In this document: piece by piece, positions 1 through 11,943 of the stretch | How positions within the stretch are numbered: the stretch's first letter is position 1 | How the letters are laid out: the number at the start of each line of letters is the position of its first letter | Program-made: the position numbers and the translations under genes | Assembly: GCA_032209605.1 (NCBI GenBank) | Contig: JASFXZ010000014.1 | Coordinates: 17,007,231 to 17,071,230, forward strand | Length of the DNA stretch: 64,000 bases | Source of the DNA: Mactromeris polynyma | Taxonomy: Eukaryota > Mollusca > Bivalvia > Venerida > Mactridae | Direction of reading: 5' to 3' | The notes under the pieces: model-generated | The model's input: the letters and a program-made list of their open reading frames with translations, nothing else | Told to the model about the DNA's origin: nothing | Database searches by the model: none

Positions 1-150
1 AGACCGTGCCTTGGCATGGCTGGTATCCATGGTGATGACCAGAACTCGTCAGACTGCTATAATTACAAAAACTGGTTGCAACTAGCAAGTTGTAGCAGTG
101 ATCATTCAGTGAAAATTTACAATATTCAGCTATCTGAACTTGTTACGTGA
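1..150 (+). CDS. ELP2: ELP2 copy A, last coding exon (5' truncated by window)
   Basis: Frame 1 is open from base 1 to a TGA at 148-150 and encodes 49 residues. They contain a WD40-like end, WLQLASCSSDHSVKIYNIQ, which matches the C-terminus of Elongator complex protein 2 (the WLHFASC..DH.VKI pattern). ELP2 is a double WD40 propeller scaffold of the Elongator complex, which modifies wobble uridines in tRNA. The exon aligns with 18876-19025 in a second copy, with only four amino-acid differences (M/Q, Y/N, Y/S, V/I). Because the window starts inside the exon, its acceptor and the rest of the gene lie to the left. Assignment rests on recognised family sequence, not a search. Confidence 0.8.
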   Translation, partial: RPCLGMAGIHGDDQNSSDCYNYKNWLQLASCSSDHSVKIYNIQLSELVT

Positions 151-1180
151 CCTCTAGATCATTGATTGCATGATTGCGTCAACTCCGCCTTGGTGTAGTG
201 AATTGATGACTCGTATTTCCTTCACATAAATTAATGAACAACAAATTTCCAATTTTAATAAAATCACTAAATATTTACAACTTCGTAATCTAATATCGAC
301 ATACGATTTTAATAGAAGTTGTATTAGGGGCGTAGCTAGCGATACCCTCATACACAGGTGCGCAACAATTTCAAAAATTTCCAGGGGAGCATGCACCCGG
401 ACCCCCCAGAAAGTCGTGTGTACATTAAAAAATGACCGTACTATGCCCCTGTGTACTTTTCAAAAATAGAGGCAATCTCGTATGCATTTGTCTCCCTTTA
501 CAAAGTTAAGAGAAATAAGGAAATAATAGAAATGGAATAGATTTACGACTGTGTAACCGTCATTTTATTCAAATACTCATCATCACGTGACATTCGTGGA
601 GGCAGTGATTGATGTACCGCTAGGTGAGATAAGTGGTGTGATGATTTCGAAAGGGAAGATGACAAATGTGGATAATGATCTGTGACTCATGTTTTAAGAC
701 ATGTATTTAAATGTGGTTGACAGTATTTCAGTGGTGCACATGTACACTAGCCTCTTCTAAAAATCTTCTGATTTTATAAGGTTCAATACCTTTAAAGTTG
801 TGCCTAAGTAAATGTTGATGGCATAATCACACAAATGCTTATTTGGGATTATTTGAATGTGATTTTACTGGATTTTAGCATCATTGTGTCAGTTTTATGA
901 AGTTGTTCATATCGATAATTATGAAGTGATCTAACATGCGGTACTTCACTTTCTTGTTCATTAACTTGGGTATGTTATCCTGCATCAATGTTTTGAGACG
1001 ACACCCTCGTGTAGCAGTGTACCACGGAATTACATAGAGCGACTATACTGTGTGGGATTTGACTTCACTAAACAAGAACAATACCGTAATGGACTAATAC
1101 TGGTCTATATTTCAATGTCTATATTGTTATACATATAATAAAGGTATGAAAATATAAATGTTATTTTTCTCTTGCTGGTA
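151..1180 (+). other. 3' UTR and flank of ELP2 copy A
   Basis: This non-coding stretch is homologous, with small indels, to 19026-20088 after ELP2 copy B. Both contain the same landmarks: CCTCTAGATCATTGATTGCA just after the stop, the TTTTAAGACA block, and TGTTTTGAGACGACACC. Homology stops about 40 bp after the conserved AATAAA (1137-1142). The shared block therefore ends close to the presumed cleavage site. Confidence 0.65.
1137..1142 (+). promoter_or_regulatory. Polyadenylation signal of ELP2 copy A
   Basis: Canonical AATAAA about 990 bases after the stop codon. It is conserved at the same relative place in copy B (20051-20056). Retention in both copies supports it as the used signal; no transcript data are available. 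Confidence 0.55.
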
Positions 1181-3866
1181 AGCAATCAAGAAACTTGCCA
1201 TTGAAGATACATATCATACATTCCAAACTGAGCACAAGAAATGGTCATTTTAAACATGAGGTTGTTTAAAACTATAAACGAAGGCCTGATGTGAATTTTA
1301 GTGTTTTAGTGGTCGATACTACAACCTCTAAGCTAACAAGGATTTATTTTGAAAGTTAAACACATTTTTCTTATGAAAATATGTATTTGTTAAGTTTTAA
1401 TTAGCTAATATCACAAATTAATATAGCCATGTCTCCGTATTGAAGTATGTGGAACAGTGTATTCTCAATTAATTCTTGATTTGCAATACCACATTTCTCT
1501 TCAGAACGGTTATTGTGTCTGCTTCAGTTGATTCTTTTGTAAAAATATGGACCAGGACTGAAACACAAAGTACTTTACTTACCTGGTGCATTTAAATCTC
1601 TTTGATTATAGATTATTTTAGTACTGAGTATTCATGTTCAATCTCATAATTATGATTGTTTCGTGTCTATGACTTGTTATCACAATGTGACAGCGATATA
1701 TGTGTTGCAAGTGGTCATATACTATCAGGTAGCCTGCACCATTGACTAATTTGGGTTACCAGAACCCTTATTTTTAAACAAATACATTGAGAATAAAAGA
1801 CAAACACCAAATTAAACTAAGCCAAATATAATTTGTTGCTAAAATCACTTATAATTAATATATATTAAATTTTGATTTATAATAACTGAATAGTAAGCGA
1901 TCAAACAATGAAATCAAGTTATATGTCACGTGAAACTAACTCGTATACTAGAAGCTATTAAATACAAATGAAATAAAATGTGAAAATAAAACAATAACAT
2001 AATTTGGTGTCTATTGTAAGCATTTCTGCATTCCAGAATGTGAAGAAAAACAAGTTTTTGTGCAAAATACGCACAATGCCACCAGGAAGCTAACTCCCTG
2101 TTTAGATCAATGAGTGGAAGGTTTAAAGCAGGCCAAGTCAGTTTTGATCCTATAATGTCACCTACAACTACAGCAGTGTGCAGAGGTTTGACTTGCCAGT
2201 TGTGAGTTTGAATTAATAAAATGCCACGTTGACAACAAATGAGTCCTTGACATGTTAATTGCATAAACTTGACACCTAGAAATTCCCCACCCCAATTGTT
2301 TCCTGTACAAGCAGATATGAAGTTCTTTCAATCATTTTTTTGCAGAAAACTTTATTTATATTTACTAAAAGAAAACAAAACTACTCAACGGAGTTACAGA
2401 TAATAGTGATGATCTGACGGTCAGTGACAATCGAATATTCTATAATCGTTCATGTGAATTTTGCAATCCGGATCGCATCGGCAATACTCAAATCCATGTA
2501 GGAATAAAGTTCTATTTAACATGTTTGCTCTACTGGTCATTGGTTATTTTGAAGAACTGTGAAATATGAGTAAGAACCAGCTGAAATACTATAATGGCCA
2601 CAGTTGAACACATTTAAGACACTTTTCGTCTGAAATTTCACACAGTAAAAAGTCAATTTTTATTTAATTGGCTGGTCTAGTAGGAAAAAAGGGCTCACCA
2701 TAAACACCAAAATACAGTTGGGATTACAAAGAAATTCTAAGGATACATACAATATAAGCAAATCATAAGAACATAATGAAGATAAAATAGAATGTCGGAC
2801 AAAAACCCTCCCAGACAAATCCCCATCAACAATTGTGCTCAAGTTGATCAAATATACTCAAATCAACAGTTTTGTATATGTATCTCTTGCAATAAATCTT
2901 CTGCAATACATTTTACTAATTATTTGTAACAAATTCAATTATACATTTGTATCATGGCAAATATATACAGTAAAATAAACATAGAAATTCAAAATAATTG
3001 CTATTATCAGTAAGAGCAATTTAGTAATTTACGTAATAATCGTCTTGATCTATATATATAATCAAGCAAAAGTAAAACAAACACAAGTACCACATACAAT
3101 TGTTTTGATTCCATAGATTAAAAACAATATGTCAGTAAGAAAAAACATACTTAAAATGAATCAATTTATTTCAGAATTATAGTTGAGTGTTTCAATCAAT
3201 CGGCCAAAAAATATCCATAATTTTGTGACTATCACAAACACTTTTAAATAGCATTTTAATAAGTAATGTTATGCCAAACAACCAGTTTTTCAAAGACGGC
3301 CTAACGCTTCAGTATAAATACCTACCAGTAAAGCAGTAAATTAATTAATCAATGTACAAATGTTTAATAGCAAAACTATGAGAAAGTGACCTTAAGTAAA
3401 TAAATCCACTCTAAAACCTTAAGTTGCATAAATCCTGATTACAAAAGTGATCATATATTACTATTGTGCAGTTGAATATTTCATAAGTCGGCGATTTCAC
3501 GCATCTTGGCAACAGCAATGTATGTATGTAATATCTACATGTTATGAAATTGGCTTATAATTGAAATCAGCACTTTGATTATTATTGACATTTCATGGAA
3601 ATGGATATTTACAGTGACTGATATTTTCATGACTCGTAGATTTATGATATAAGCAATAATTGTATCACTTATACAGACAATTGTACTGAAATGATACTAG
3701 TGATACCATTACACAGTGTTTTGAAGCATAAAAAATATATAGCATTTTACATATACATATATAATTATAACACAACAAAGCATAGAATAAACAAGGTCCT
3801 AAAATTAGAATACAATGTTCCCGGAGTGGTAGCATTTAGTATAACCTCACTTTAAGAATGTCAGAA
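1181..3866. other. Intergenic, AT-rich, no gene seen
   Basis: Only short ORFs without family resemblance or splice-supported structure are present. AT-rich simple stretches occur near 2880-3120 and 3720-3790. No tRNA, rRNA or transposon ORF was recognised. Confidence 0.5.
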
Positions 3867-3897
3867 AATGCAATCACCACATTACTGTCCCCAATCC

Positions 3898-4004
3898 GGA
3901 CTGGTACACCTGTCTGGACTGGTACCCTTTCTTGACTGGTATGCCTATCAGGACTGGTACCCTATCTTGACTGGTATGCCTATCAGGACTGGTACCCTAT
4001 CTGA
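3898..4004. repeat. 35-bp minisatellite (about 3 units)
   Basis: GGACTGGTACCCTATCTTGA followed by CTGGTATGCCTATCA recurs with starts at 3916, 3951 and 3986, a 35-bp period. Each unit is itself two related halves of 17-18 bp sharing ACTGGTA. The ORF across it (3868-4077) is a repeat artefact. Confidence 0.8.
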
Positions 4005-4461
4005 AGTTGTTATTGAAATCAATTTAATCCCAGGAGCTTCAAAATGCTTTAGAGAATACATGTATCAAGAACATTGAATATTTTATTACCGAATTTCATT
4101 AAAATCAAACGACTAATTGATACTTGATTGTCCTATTAATGTGGGTTTTAATTCTTATTTTGAGACTTTGTGTTAAGCCAGTCTATCAGTTATAGTTCTT
4201 GCTTTGTGCTTGATTTGTCCTTGATTGTTATACCAAATACTACAAGTAAGTAAAATAGCCTTTCTTATTTATAATTACTTAGTTATTAATTTTACTTTTT
4301 ATCCTTTTCACAATCTAGATACAGTCGTCTGTGCCATTGAGAGCAATCGGAATTAGGACTCAAGTTTTTCGAAAACAAATCACATTAGATGTCTATGTTC
4401 TGTCCACAGGATAATGTCACAACTTCTATAAAGTAATATATTATATACATCTACTATAGTA

Positions 4462-4552
4462 GAGATAAAGGAAGAGAACTCTAGAAGGGATAAGGGAGAG
4501 AACTCTAGAAGGGATAAAGGGAGAGAACTCTAGAAGGGATAAAGGGAAAGGT
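4462..4552. repeat. 25/26-bp minisatellite
   Basis: About three and a half units of GGGAGAGAACTCTAGAAGGG plus ATAAA. A related single unit (GGGAGAGAACTC) occurs at about 14813-14822, on the flank of the palindromic element at 13380-14835, so this array may derive from the end of that transposon family. Confidence 0.75.
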
Positions 4553-4810
4553 TTCATGAAAATCTCCCGTGATTCTGTCTTCATATGACGTTGTTACTAG
4601 CTTTGACAACATCAATTGTAGACATTTTCAAAGTTCCTTATTCCAACAAATATAATGTGTAATGTCTCATCTATTGGTCAGGCGATTTATCGTGGAGGCA
4701 AATATCGGAATTGAGCTGGGCTCGGAACTAGTCACATTTCTGCACGGAGGCTGATGTTGTCAGTAACATGTTGACACTTCTTATTAAAACGTAACAATTT
4801 CTACTTGTAG

Positions 4811-4954
4811 GTTTAATGTTGGCTTGTGCATCAGATGACCAGAAAGTAAATGTTTATATTGAGCAACAAAATGAGGATAAAGAACGTTTCCAGTCAGTAA
4901 TCACATTACCCGGTCATGAAGATTGGGTTAGAGCAGTGGAGTTCACTGTAAATG
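4811..4954 (+). CDS. ELP2: Internal ELP2 exon (copy B or isolated fragment)
   Basis: The acceptor TTTCTACTTGTAG precedes 4811 and the donor GTGAGT starts at 4955. The 144-bp exon is open and reads LMLACASDDQKVNVYIEQQ, then an acidic stretch, then LPGHEDWVRAVEF. This matches the ELP2 segment at the end of the first propeller, where a GHEDWxRxVE motif is diagnostic. The ORF that continues to 5106 past the donor is intron read-through. The next expected exon (a CSQD..IRLW-type WD repeat) was not found before 17916. Next recognisable ELP2 exons are the last two of the gene, so this is either a piece of a degraded copy or a sign of rearrangement or misassembly. Confidence 0.75.
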
Positions 4955-5639
4955 GTGAGTTTGTGTTCTCTCAGGCACTGAATAGTATAAATGTTGTCCG
5001 ACAAATTATTTTGCTGCACAGTGTAATGTCAATAATTACATTTGTTTTAGTGAATTCAACCTATTCTGACCAAACATACCTAGTTTTTCTTGTGCGTTGG
5101 GTTTAAAGGATCAATATTGTTGTTAATAATCACGAAGCAATAGGTTCTGGTCAAGCTATATTGGTCTGAAGACGGCTTTATATAACATTTTTAGTCAGTC
5201 ATGCCAGTTGCCTGCAAGTAAAATAAGTGCTAAGACTTCAATCTCTTACACAAGTAATAATAAGTATATAATTATGCAGTTATAGTTACTAGTATCTTCA
5301 ATCATGATTTTGATATCCAAGCAATCTTGTTTTACTGTATCCAAATCATATGACTCTGGCGATGCCCGTAACATGAGGTCAGCTACTATAAAATGAGAAA
5401 TATTTGTGAGGGATTAATTTTTGCCCGTTCAAGGATATCATAATGTCGAAAACAAATGCTAGCTAAATATTGTTGTGTTCTTTTTCAGACACAACTTCAC
5501 TCATATTTTTGCAATCATAGCTGCTTCAATGCAGAGTTTTTGCCGCTGTATGTTTACACAGCCGACCCTGTTATTGATGATTATGCAAAATATTCGGCTT
5601 GAGAATAAGTTCTTGAAAATGAAGTCACATGATACACTT

Positions 5640-5880
5640 CACTTGTAATAGTTAATTCTCGGCACATATTGGCCTAAAAAAGGGATTTTACAAAAAATGC
5701 ATATAAAATACGATATATCTGTAAAACTATATAAAATCTATACATATACACTTGTAACAGTTAAATCTAGGCACATATTGGCCTTAAAAGTTAAATTAGG
5801 ATTTAATAAAAAGTCCAAGTATTGAATTACGATATATGAGTAAAACAATATAAAATATACACATATAAACTAAAGTGAAA
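5640..5880. repeat. Tandem duplication of about 115 bp
   Basis: Two diverged copies share CACTTGTAA.AGTTAA.TCT, GGCACATATTGGCCT, ATACGATATAT and ATATAAAAT. The copies begin near 5640 and 5749. It is AT-rich and has no coding potential. Confidence 0.6.
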
Positions 5881-6958
5881 GCACTGACCTTCAAAATGAC
5901 ATATTTGTAGATTCATCTAGCATTTGACAGCTGGCAGTTTCGTCTGTCAAGGTGTGATGGATGTTGATCACTTGGAAATTACTGAATAAATGGTTCTCAT
6001 AGGATATTCAAATTGTTTTCACAAGATATTTTCTATTAGGTAGTTCTAGATGTTAATAAAGTCTATCATTTACTACGTGTATGTTTCCAGCAGTTGTCTG
6101 ATACGGTGATGTGATCCCAGTCTTCATCAAGTTAGTTAATTTCAATAAGAAATACACGTAAGCTTCCATCGTCATCGGACCAGTTTTAAAGCTAGAAATA
6201 CACAGGTCATTCAATCAAGCTATGCTTCATCTCTGATAGATTTTCAGTCCAAGCTTCATCTACTGTTGTACAGTATAATTGTTCTACACAATTCTAACAT
6301 GTTTCTGAATGTTTTAGTATTTTATCACTTTTTCAAAATCCTGAGGGTCGTCAGTACACTTTTTAGAATGTTTTCATATGTAGGTTTACCATATAACACG
6401 TACTCATGTACTTACGTAGTCCCGTCATATTTTGTAGAATTTGTTATATTGTTTACCGGTTGGTTTAACCTTATTTATCAAGTTTTTGTGTACACTCGCT
6501 GTCGCATGATGTGTCTATATGTCTCTTGTAGGTGCACGTAAATAAGTGACATCACATGATAACATGTCCGCAGTTTTAAATGTAAGTAGTTGTCGTTAAT
6601 GTAGTTTGGTTTGTCGTTGTTGATACTTGTACACTGATTAATATTTATGTCACATACAGGAAGTCAAAGGAGCACAATCGCAGTTTCCGTGATTCGCAAT
6701 AAGGTCAAACAAGACATATTTTGTAAACAGCAGTTGATGCTCATAAGCGTTTGATCAAAGACGAAGCAGTAATTACTTATATACAATAAATGTAATATGT
6801 GGTTTTGTGAACATTTATATTACATTTTAGCAGTTTAGACAGAGAAAAAATACCCTTACTGGGCCTCATCAAACATCTTGAAAGCTATGTTTATTTCATA
6901 GAAGTATGTTAGAACAGTGCTTTTTCTACGATTTATCATCCTGACACGATTTCATTGT
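5881..6958. other. Non-coding stretch, no gene seen
   Basis: Short ORFs here (for example 6266-6541) lack family resemblance and have intron-like composition. The part next to 6959 is presumed 3' UTR of the minus-strand TRIM-like gene. No ELP2 exon was found although ELP2 exons flank the region. Confidence 0.45.
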
Positions 6959-8701
6959 TTATACATTCAAATCATACACCTGTATAACGTTTTTCCTGTG
7001 GTCTGTCATAAGAATGTGGTTACTGATATACAGTCTATGCTTTGTATCACAGTATGTAATGCTCCAAGGTTTCACTATATTGCGATCGTTATTGATGATG
7101 ATCTCACTTGTCTTGAAGTCTGGTGATACAACATGTATACATCCACTCCCGTGGCTACCTACAAACAGAACGCCATCTGCTGTAATCACTGTACCTTCTG
7201 GACCTTTCAGTGTATCATGTTTGTATGTATGCAGAATTTGTCCTTCTAATGTAACAACGCTAACAGTGTTTGTTAGGCAGTCTGATACAATTACGGAATC
7301 ATAATCTTGTCCAAATGTAAGGTGATTATGCCCATGTGTCATATCTATGGTCCCTTGCTTAAGTTGTATTGCATACAGGAAATTACCTTGGCTATCTAGG
7401 AGTTCTACTCTTCCTGGATTCCTATAGCTGACTGCAAACCTCCCATCTTTGTACGTAATACCACGGCAATCCTTGTTTACATGTATCTGACGCTGCTTGG
7501 TAAATGCTGATGTAACATTAAACACGTGTATTTTAGCATCATCTGGTAGTGTAACAGCAACTTTGTCTGTACCAATTGCAGCTATTCCCCATGGTTCAGC
7601 AGATGTTCTATAGCTTGATAGAACAGTACTGTTACGTAAATCTATTAACTTAATCACATAATTGTTTCCATCAATGACCGCCATTCTTTCTGGACTGAGA
7701 AGTGTGATGTCCTTGATAAAACAAGGTTCTCTATCATTTCTAGTCTTCACTTTGATGCCTCTACTGTATGATGCTGTGGTATTTATGTTAGGTTTTCTCA
7801 TCAATATTCCCAATGGTGTTTTGGCAGATACTAGGTTTTCTATCTTACTAGAAGGTCGAAATGTATTAAAGTGTTGTTGTTGATAATGTTTCTTAGTTTC
7901 CATTGTGTTGAAATCCGTCTCCATTGTAATCAGTTGCTGTTGAGCTTGTTTGGTGATTACAAAGATTGAATTCACATTAACATCTGAGTCATTCTGTATT
8001 CTTCCAAGTATATCTTCAAGTTCAGATTTCATTGATTCATTCTTTGCTATCATTATTGTCATTTCTGTTTCACGGTCTTTCTTCATTTTCGCTGCTTCGT
8101 CTGTTACTTGTTTCTGTACCTGGTCTAGATAATCATTGATAAATTTCCGATATGATGCAATTGCACGTTCAATGTTGTTGTATGTTGTATCCAGGTTCTG
8201 CATATCTTTCTCTAATGTTTCTTTCATTCGTTCTAGTTCCTTATGAAACTTGTCAAACTTTTGGTGTATTAGCTTGAATTCTTCGGTTGCTGGGAAACCA
8301 TCAGAGATATCTTGCACCCTTTCTTTCTTACATGATGTATGGTTAAGGGTCATACAATCCCCACAGCCTGGTTCATCATGAGCTTTGCAGTAATATTTTA
8401 CTATTTCAGGATGATGTGTTTTACAGACTTCAACACAGAGGTGTTGGCTAGTAATGGATATTTTTTCTTCTTTAGGCATCTCATGCGTATCTAAGATTGT
8501 GTGACCTCTTGTCATCTTTTGGCTTTTATGCACTCCAAGACAGTTGTCACACAGATATTCTTTGCATATTTGGCAATATCCCTGTACAGCTATACATTTA
8601 CCCCTAATGGTACAAGGTTCACAGAAACGTTCATCAGCATCTCCAGATGCTTTACTGATCGAGTCTGTGAATGACCTCTGCTGTGTTCCCCCTGCAGCCA
8701 T
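6959..8701 (-). CDS. TRIM-like protein: B-box 1, B-box 2, coiled coil, beta-propeller-like C-terminus
   Basis: Uninterrupted 580-residue ORF on the minus strand from ATG at 8701. Residues about 27-70 form a B-box-1-like zinc site (FCEPC, YCQICKEYLCDNC, RGHTIL). Residues about 94-130 form B-box 2 (CKTHHPEIVKYYC, GCGDCMTLNHTSC). A charged coiled coil follows (about 140-290). The C-terminal 240 residues have NHL/WD-like repeating blades (MAVIDGNNYVIKLID, WGIAAIGTDKVAVTL, VIVSDCLTNTVSVV). There is no RING finger, so E3 activity is uncertain. An upstream in-frame ATG at 8782 was rejected because a splice acceptor (TATATTTGCAG) sits between it and 8701, with the exon starting at 8766. This points to a 5' UTR intron and a single coding exon. 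Such RING-less TRIM-like genes are abundant in bivalves and are often linked to innate immunity; the exact ligand is unknown. Confidence 0.85.
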   Translation of the reverse strand: MAAGGTQQRSFTDSISKASGDADERFCEPCTIRGKCIAVQGYCQICKEYLCDNCLGVHKSQKMTRGHTILDTHEMPKEEKISITSQHLCVEVCKTHHPEIVKYYCKAHDEPGCGDCMTLNHTSCKKERVQDISDGFPATEEFKLIHQKFDKFHKELERMKETLEKDMQNLDTTYNNIERAIASYRKFINDYLDQVQKQVTDEAAKMKKDRETEMTIMIAKNESMKSELEDILGRIQNDSDVNVNSIFVITKQAQQQLITMETDFNTMETKKHYQQQHFNTFRPSSKIENLVSAKTPLGILMRKPNINTTASYSRGIKVKTRNDREPCFIKDITLLSPERMAVIDGNNYVIKLIDLRNSTVLSSYRTSAEPWGIAAIGTDKVAVTLPDDAKIHVFNVTSAFTKQRQIHVNKDCRGITYKDGRFAVSYRNPGRVELLDSQGNFLYAIQLKQGTIDMTHGHNHLTFGQDYDSVIVSDCLTNTVSVVTLEGQILHTYKHDTLKGPEGTVITADGVLFVGSHGSGCIHVVSPDFKTSEIIINNDRNIVKPWSITYCDTKHRLYISNHILMTDHRKNVIQVYDLNV

Positions 8702-8766
8702 GTTGGTGTTCTCGTTACTATTTGTCAGTATATTTCTTATAAAATTCCAAAGCAAACGTATGCTAC

Positions 8767-9990
8767 CTGCAAATATACACATGTAAATGTGTAGAAAAAT
8801 GAAAGTTCGTGTTGCATTGTGATTTGTGATATTTTGTAGCTTAAGGTCGTAACCTCCCTAAATAAGTTTTTAATGTGTTTAACAAACAAAGACTGCAATG
8901 TGTATGTTGATTGATCTTATACAGTTTGTAGTTACTTCACTGTAAAACTCCACATGTGAAATGCCTTATCACAGATATGTCATTTAATGACTGTGGTACT
9001 TACTGAAGTGAGTCAGATTTCAATAATTGAATTTGAAAGATGTTTTAGGAAGTATATAATGTCTGTAGCCCTTTTAAAGTGCTTTTAGTAATTCAACAAT
9101 GGCGAACACGCAAAACATGCACTGACATATAAGCTCTTGTAAAAGCAATGAAATGTAAACCCCATATAGTATAACACAAGTCTCAGTCTAAATAAGGATA
9201 ATTCTCTGTCTCAAATCAAATCTTCAATTATTTATCAAGGAATCTGTGTCTACAAATGCATTGGAAAATTCTCTAAATACTCTTAGTATGAGTGTGTATG
9301 TAATTAACTGATCAGTTTTGTGGCCCAATAGGCTGCTTTTGTAATAAATTCACTTCTTGGATTATGGTTACGTGTCATTCATTATGGGTTCAAGTAAAAT
9401 CGGCTGTCATAAAAGTGTGGCTTACGTATCAATTGATGCAATATTTTAAACTTCAGTTTAATGTATAAAAAATGTCATGTTTTATCTTATATGTGCATTG
9501 ATATACATTCAGATTTGATATGAACTGTAATCTGTGATGAAGATAATAAAAATGGACATACGACGGTAATCAGTAACTAGCTGTTAAGATGCAACACTTT
9601 AAAATGATAAAACTGTCTACTTCAAGTTGTGAGTTATAATGATAGCATGAAATGTCCCATAATTCAAGACGATTTTTTCATGCAAATACGCTCATAAAAC
9701 ATACATTCATGTATACTTATCTCACAGGTCTTCATACGTTCATAAATGTTTACAAAAAATAACAAGAATACGCATTATTGTAATGCCAACAATAAATAAT
9801 AACAAGTCATTTTCAAACTACTGTAACAGTATACATATTTATAGGCAGAACTTTCTTGATATTACAAATTCTTCTGGCAATACCGTTATCCTGATTTTGG
9901 TAACGATATTCGCCGTATGTAGTTTATATATAATAATTTGAAGAAAGCAGTTGAACAACTTTTTATTATGCCCCCACCATATATAGGGGT
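8767..9990. other. Upstream flank or 5' intron of the TRIM-like gene
   Basis: AT-rich sequence with no convincing ORF. The 5' UTR exon and promoter implied by the acceptor at 8766/8767 should lie here or further right, but they cannot be placed from sequence. Confidence 0.4.
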
Positions 9991-10330
9991 GTTCTGATTC
10001 TTGTCCGGGCGAGAACTTCATTATGGATTAAGGAATTTCAAAATATCTTGGCACTTGAGATCACCATAACAAGTTGAAGTGTCGCACTCACAATCACCGT
10101 CCCAGGTTTAAGGTCAATGTCACTGTTACTAAAAGTATGATTTTCTTGTCTGGACTATAACTTCATTGTGGATGGAGGGATTTCAAAATAAGGTGGCACA
10201 TGTGATCACCATAGCAAAACAATGTGTCGTGCGCAACACCCAGCTTCTCAGGTTCAAGGTCAATGTCACTATTACTACAAATATAATTTTCTTGTCTGGG
10301 TTGTAACTTCATTGTTAAGTCTAAGTCTGA
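9960..10330. repeat. Dispersed bivalve-type repeat, about three diverged tandem units
   Basis: Units of about 130-150 bp share TTGTC.GG.C, AACTTCATT, GGATTTCAAAATA, TGATCACCATA and AAGGTCAATGTCAC. Unit starts are near 9998, 10145 and 10290. This style of unit is familiar from bivalve genomes; its origin is not known to me. Confidence 0.55.
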
Positions 10331-10439
10331 GTTTAGCCGTAATATGTTTGTGTGTAAGGCTCCAGGTCAAGTTCGATGTTTTTTTTTAAATCGACACAAT
10401 TTTGGAGGAGTTGTGGTCCTTTTTCGACTTGAAAGTCCA

Positions 10440-10812
10440 TAGCGGGTCAGCCGTGTCGTATGGACAAATCTAGTTATGTATGTAGGGAAATCTACAATAA
10501 TCTTCTTCTCAAAAACTACTGACCCAATTTCGATATCATTTCACCTTAATGTTCCTTAGGTCATCTTCTACCAAAATTGTTCAAATAATGTGGACTCCTC
10601 GAAAACATGTCCGCCACGGGTCGGGGCTCCGTTACTAATATGCATATAGTGGAAATATCAAATATCTTCTTTAAAAAAATAAATGGCCCAGTTTTGAAAT
10701 AATTTCACACAAATGTTCCTTTGGTGACTCTCTACCAAGATTGTTCAAATTAAGTGACTCATTTAAAACATGCCTGCCAGGGGATGGGTCCTTTCCCGGT
10801 ATGTATATACAT
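10440..10812. repeat. Two diverged copies of a dispersed repeat of about 180 bp
   Basis: Both copies run AATCTTCTT, a CTGACCCA/TGGCCCA motif, TTTCAC..AATGTTCCTT, CTACCAA.ATTGTTCAAAT and AACATG.C.GCCA. They end in a GTATATACATACATGTATAT-like palindromic simple repeat near 10803-10830. Confidence 0.5.
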
Positions 10813-11943
10813 ACATGTATATATGTATATACTCTTAACATGCTTGAAATCTTTTTCTTCTAACTTTCTGAGAATCTTTACTTCAACGAAAGTTTGCACC
10901 CTGTGACACAGGACCATTAAACCCTGGTCTTTCTTGAGCCATCATAACCCATTTGTTTTTGAAAACTATGGGCATAAGTTATAACCTATTTACTGTAACT
11001 TAATTCAAAGTTTGGATAAAATTGAAAGTACTATTAATACACACAAAACACCTTTCACAAATTTCTGGATCTGACACAATTTTAGACCAACACTCATTCA
11101 TCTTTGTCACTCTTTATGTGCACAATCACTGTGCTTCTGATAATTAGATATTATATTGAAAAGTGCTCTTTTTACATCATCACCGATAGTGTACAGATTA
11201 GTATGAATATTCATGTGCGAGGTAAATATATAGTCTGACAATAATCAATTTGTTGGCCTAAATTATGTGCATGTTTTTGCTTGAAAACAAATAAGTTTAT
11301 TTGCTTACCTTAGGAGCATTTCCATGATTTTCACAAAGAAATTGAACATGTCTTGAAATTATTGTTTCACAATGTCACCTTCAAATTGTTAAACTTCCTT
11401 GTCTGGAATCGAGTAAAAAATCGACAGACAGAACAGATAACTTAGTTGTTTATCTTGTATGAATATCTCTATAGCTGTGTAGCGTACACATGTACAGTAG
11501 GTAGAATATGATTACCTTACGAGCTTTTCCATGATTTTCAATATATGTTTCACAATGTTGCCTTTAAATTTCTAAACTGCCTTGTCTAAATTCGGGTTAG
11601 CAATGATCGACAGGGCAGATATTGTTTATCTTATCTACCATTGGTTAGGTCTCAATCACAATGTATTGTACATGTGTACAATAGGTTAGATATGTTAACA
11701 AGATACATATTACTGAATATTCACTTTTTTACATACATCTACCATGCAACATGAATAAGCAAAAGTTTGTACTTTGCCCTGTGCATTATTTTCCATGTTT
11801 CCTCTCACAACGCTTTTCTCCAATCAAAAGGAGCATTTTGTTTGAGTGAGTTGAACATTCTCAATTTCAAAATCTAAGCCTGTTTTAACAGTGTATTCAT
11901 TGAATAGAACCTTCTTTTTTTGTTATAAGGTTTTAACAAGGAA
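10813..11943. other. Non-coding, two related blocks, no gene
   Basis: Two diverged copies of a block are visible: GCTTACCTTAGGAGCATTTC at 11304 and GATTACCTTACGAGCTTTTC at 11510. Both are followed by CATGATTTTCA, CACAATGT and a CTTGTCT motif, spaced about 205 bp apart. No ORF of interest. Confidence 0.4.

Noticed and set aside
8702..8782. N-terminal extension of the TRIM-like protein starting at 8782
   Set aside because: A splice acceptor (TATATTTGCAG) separates this ATG from the rest, and the residues resemble no TRIM N-terminus.
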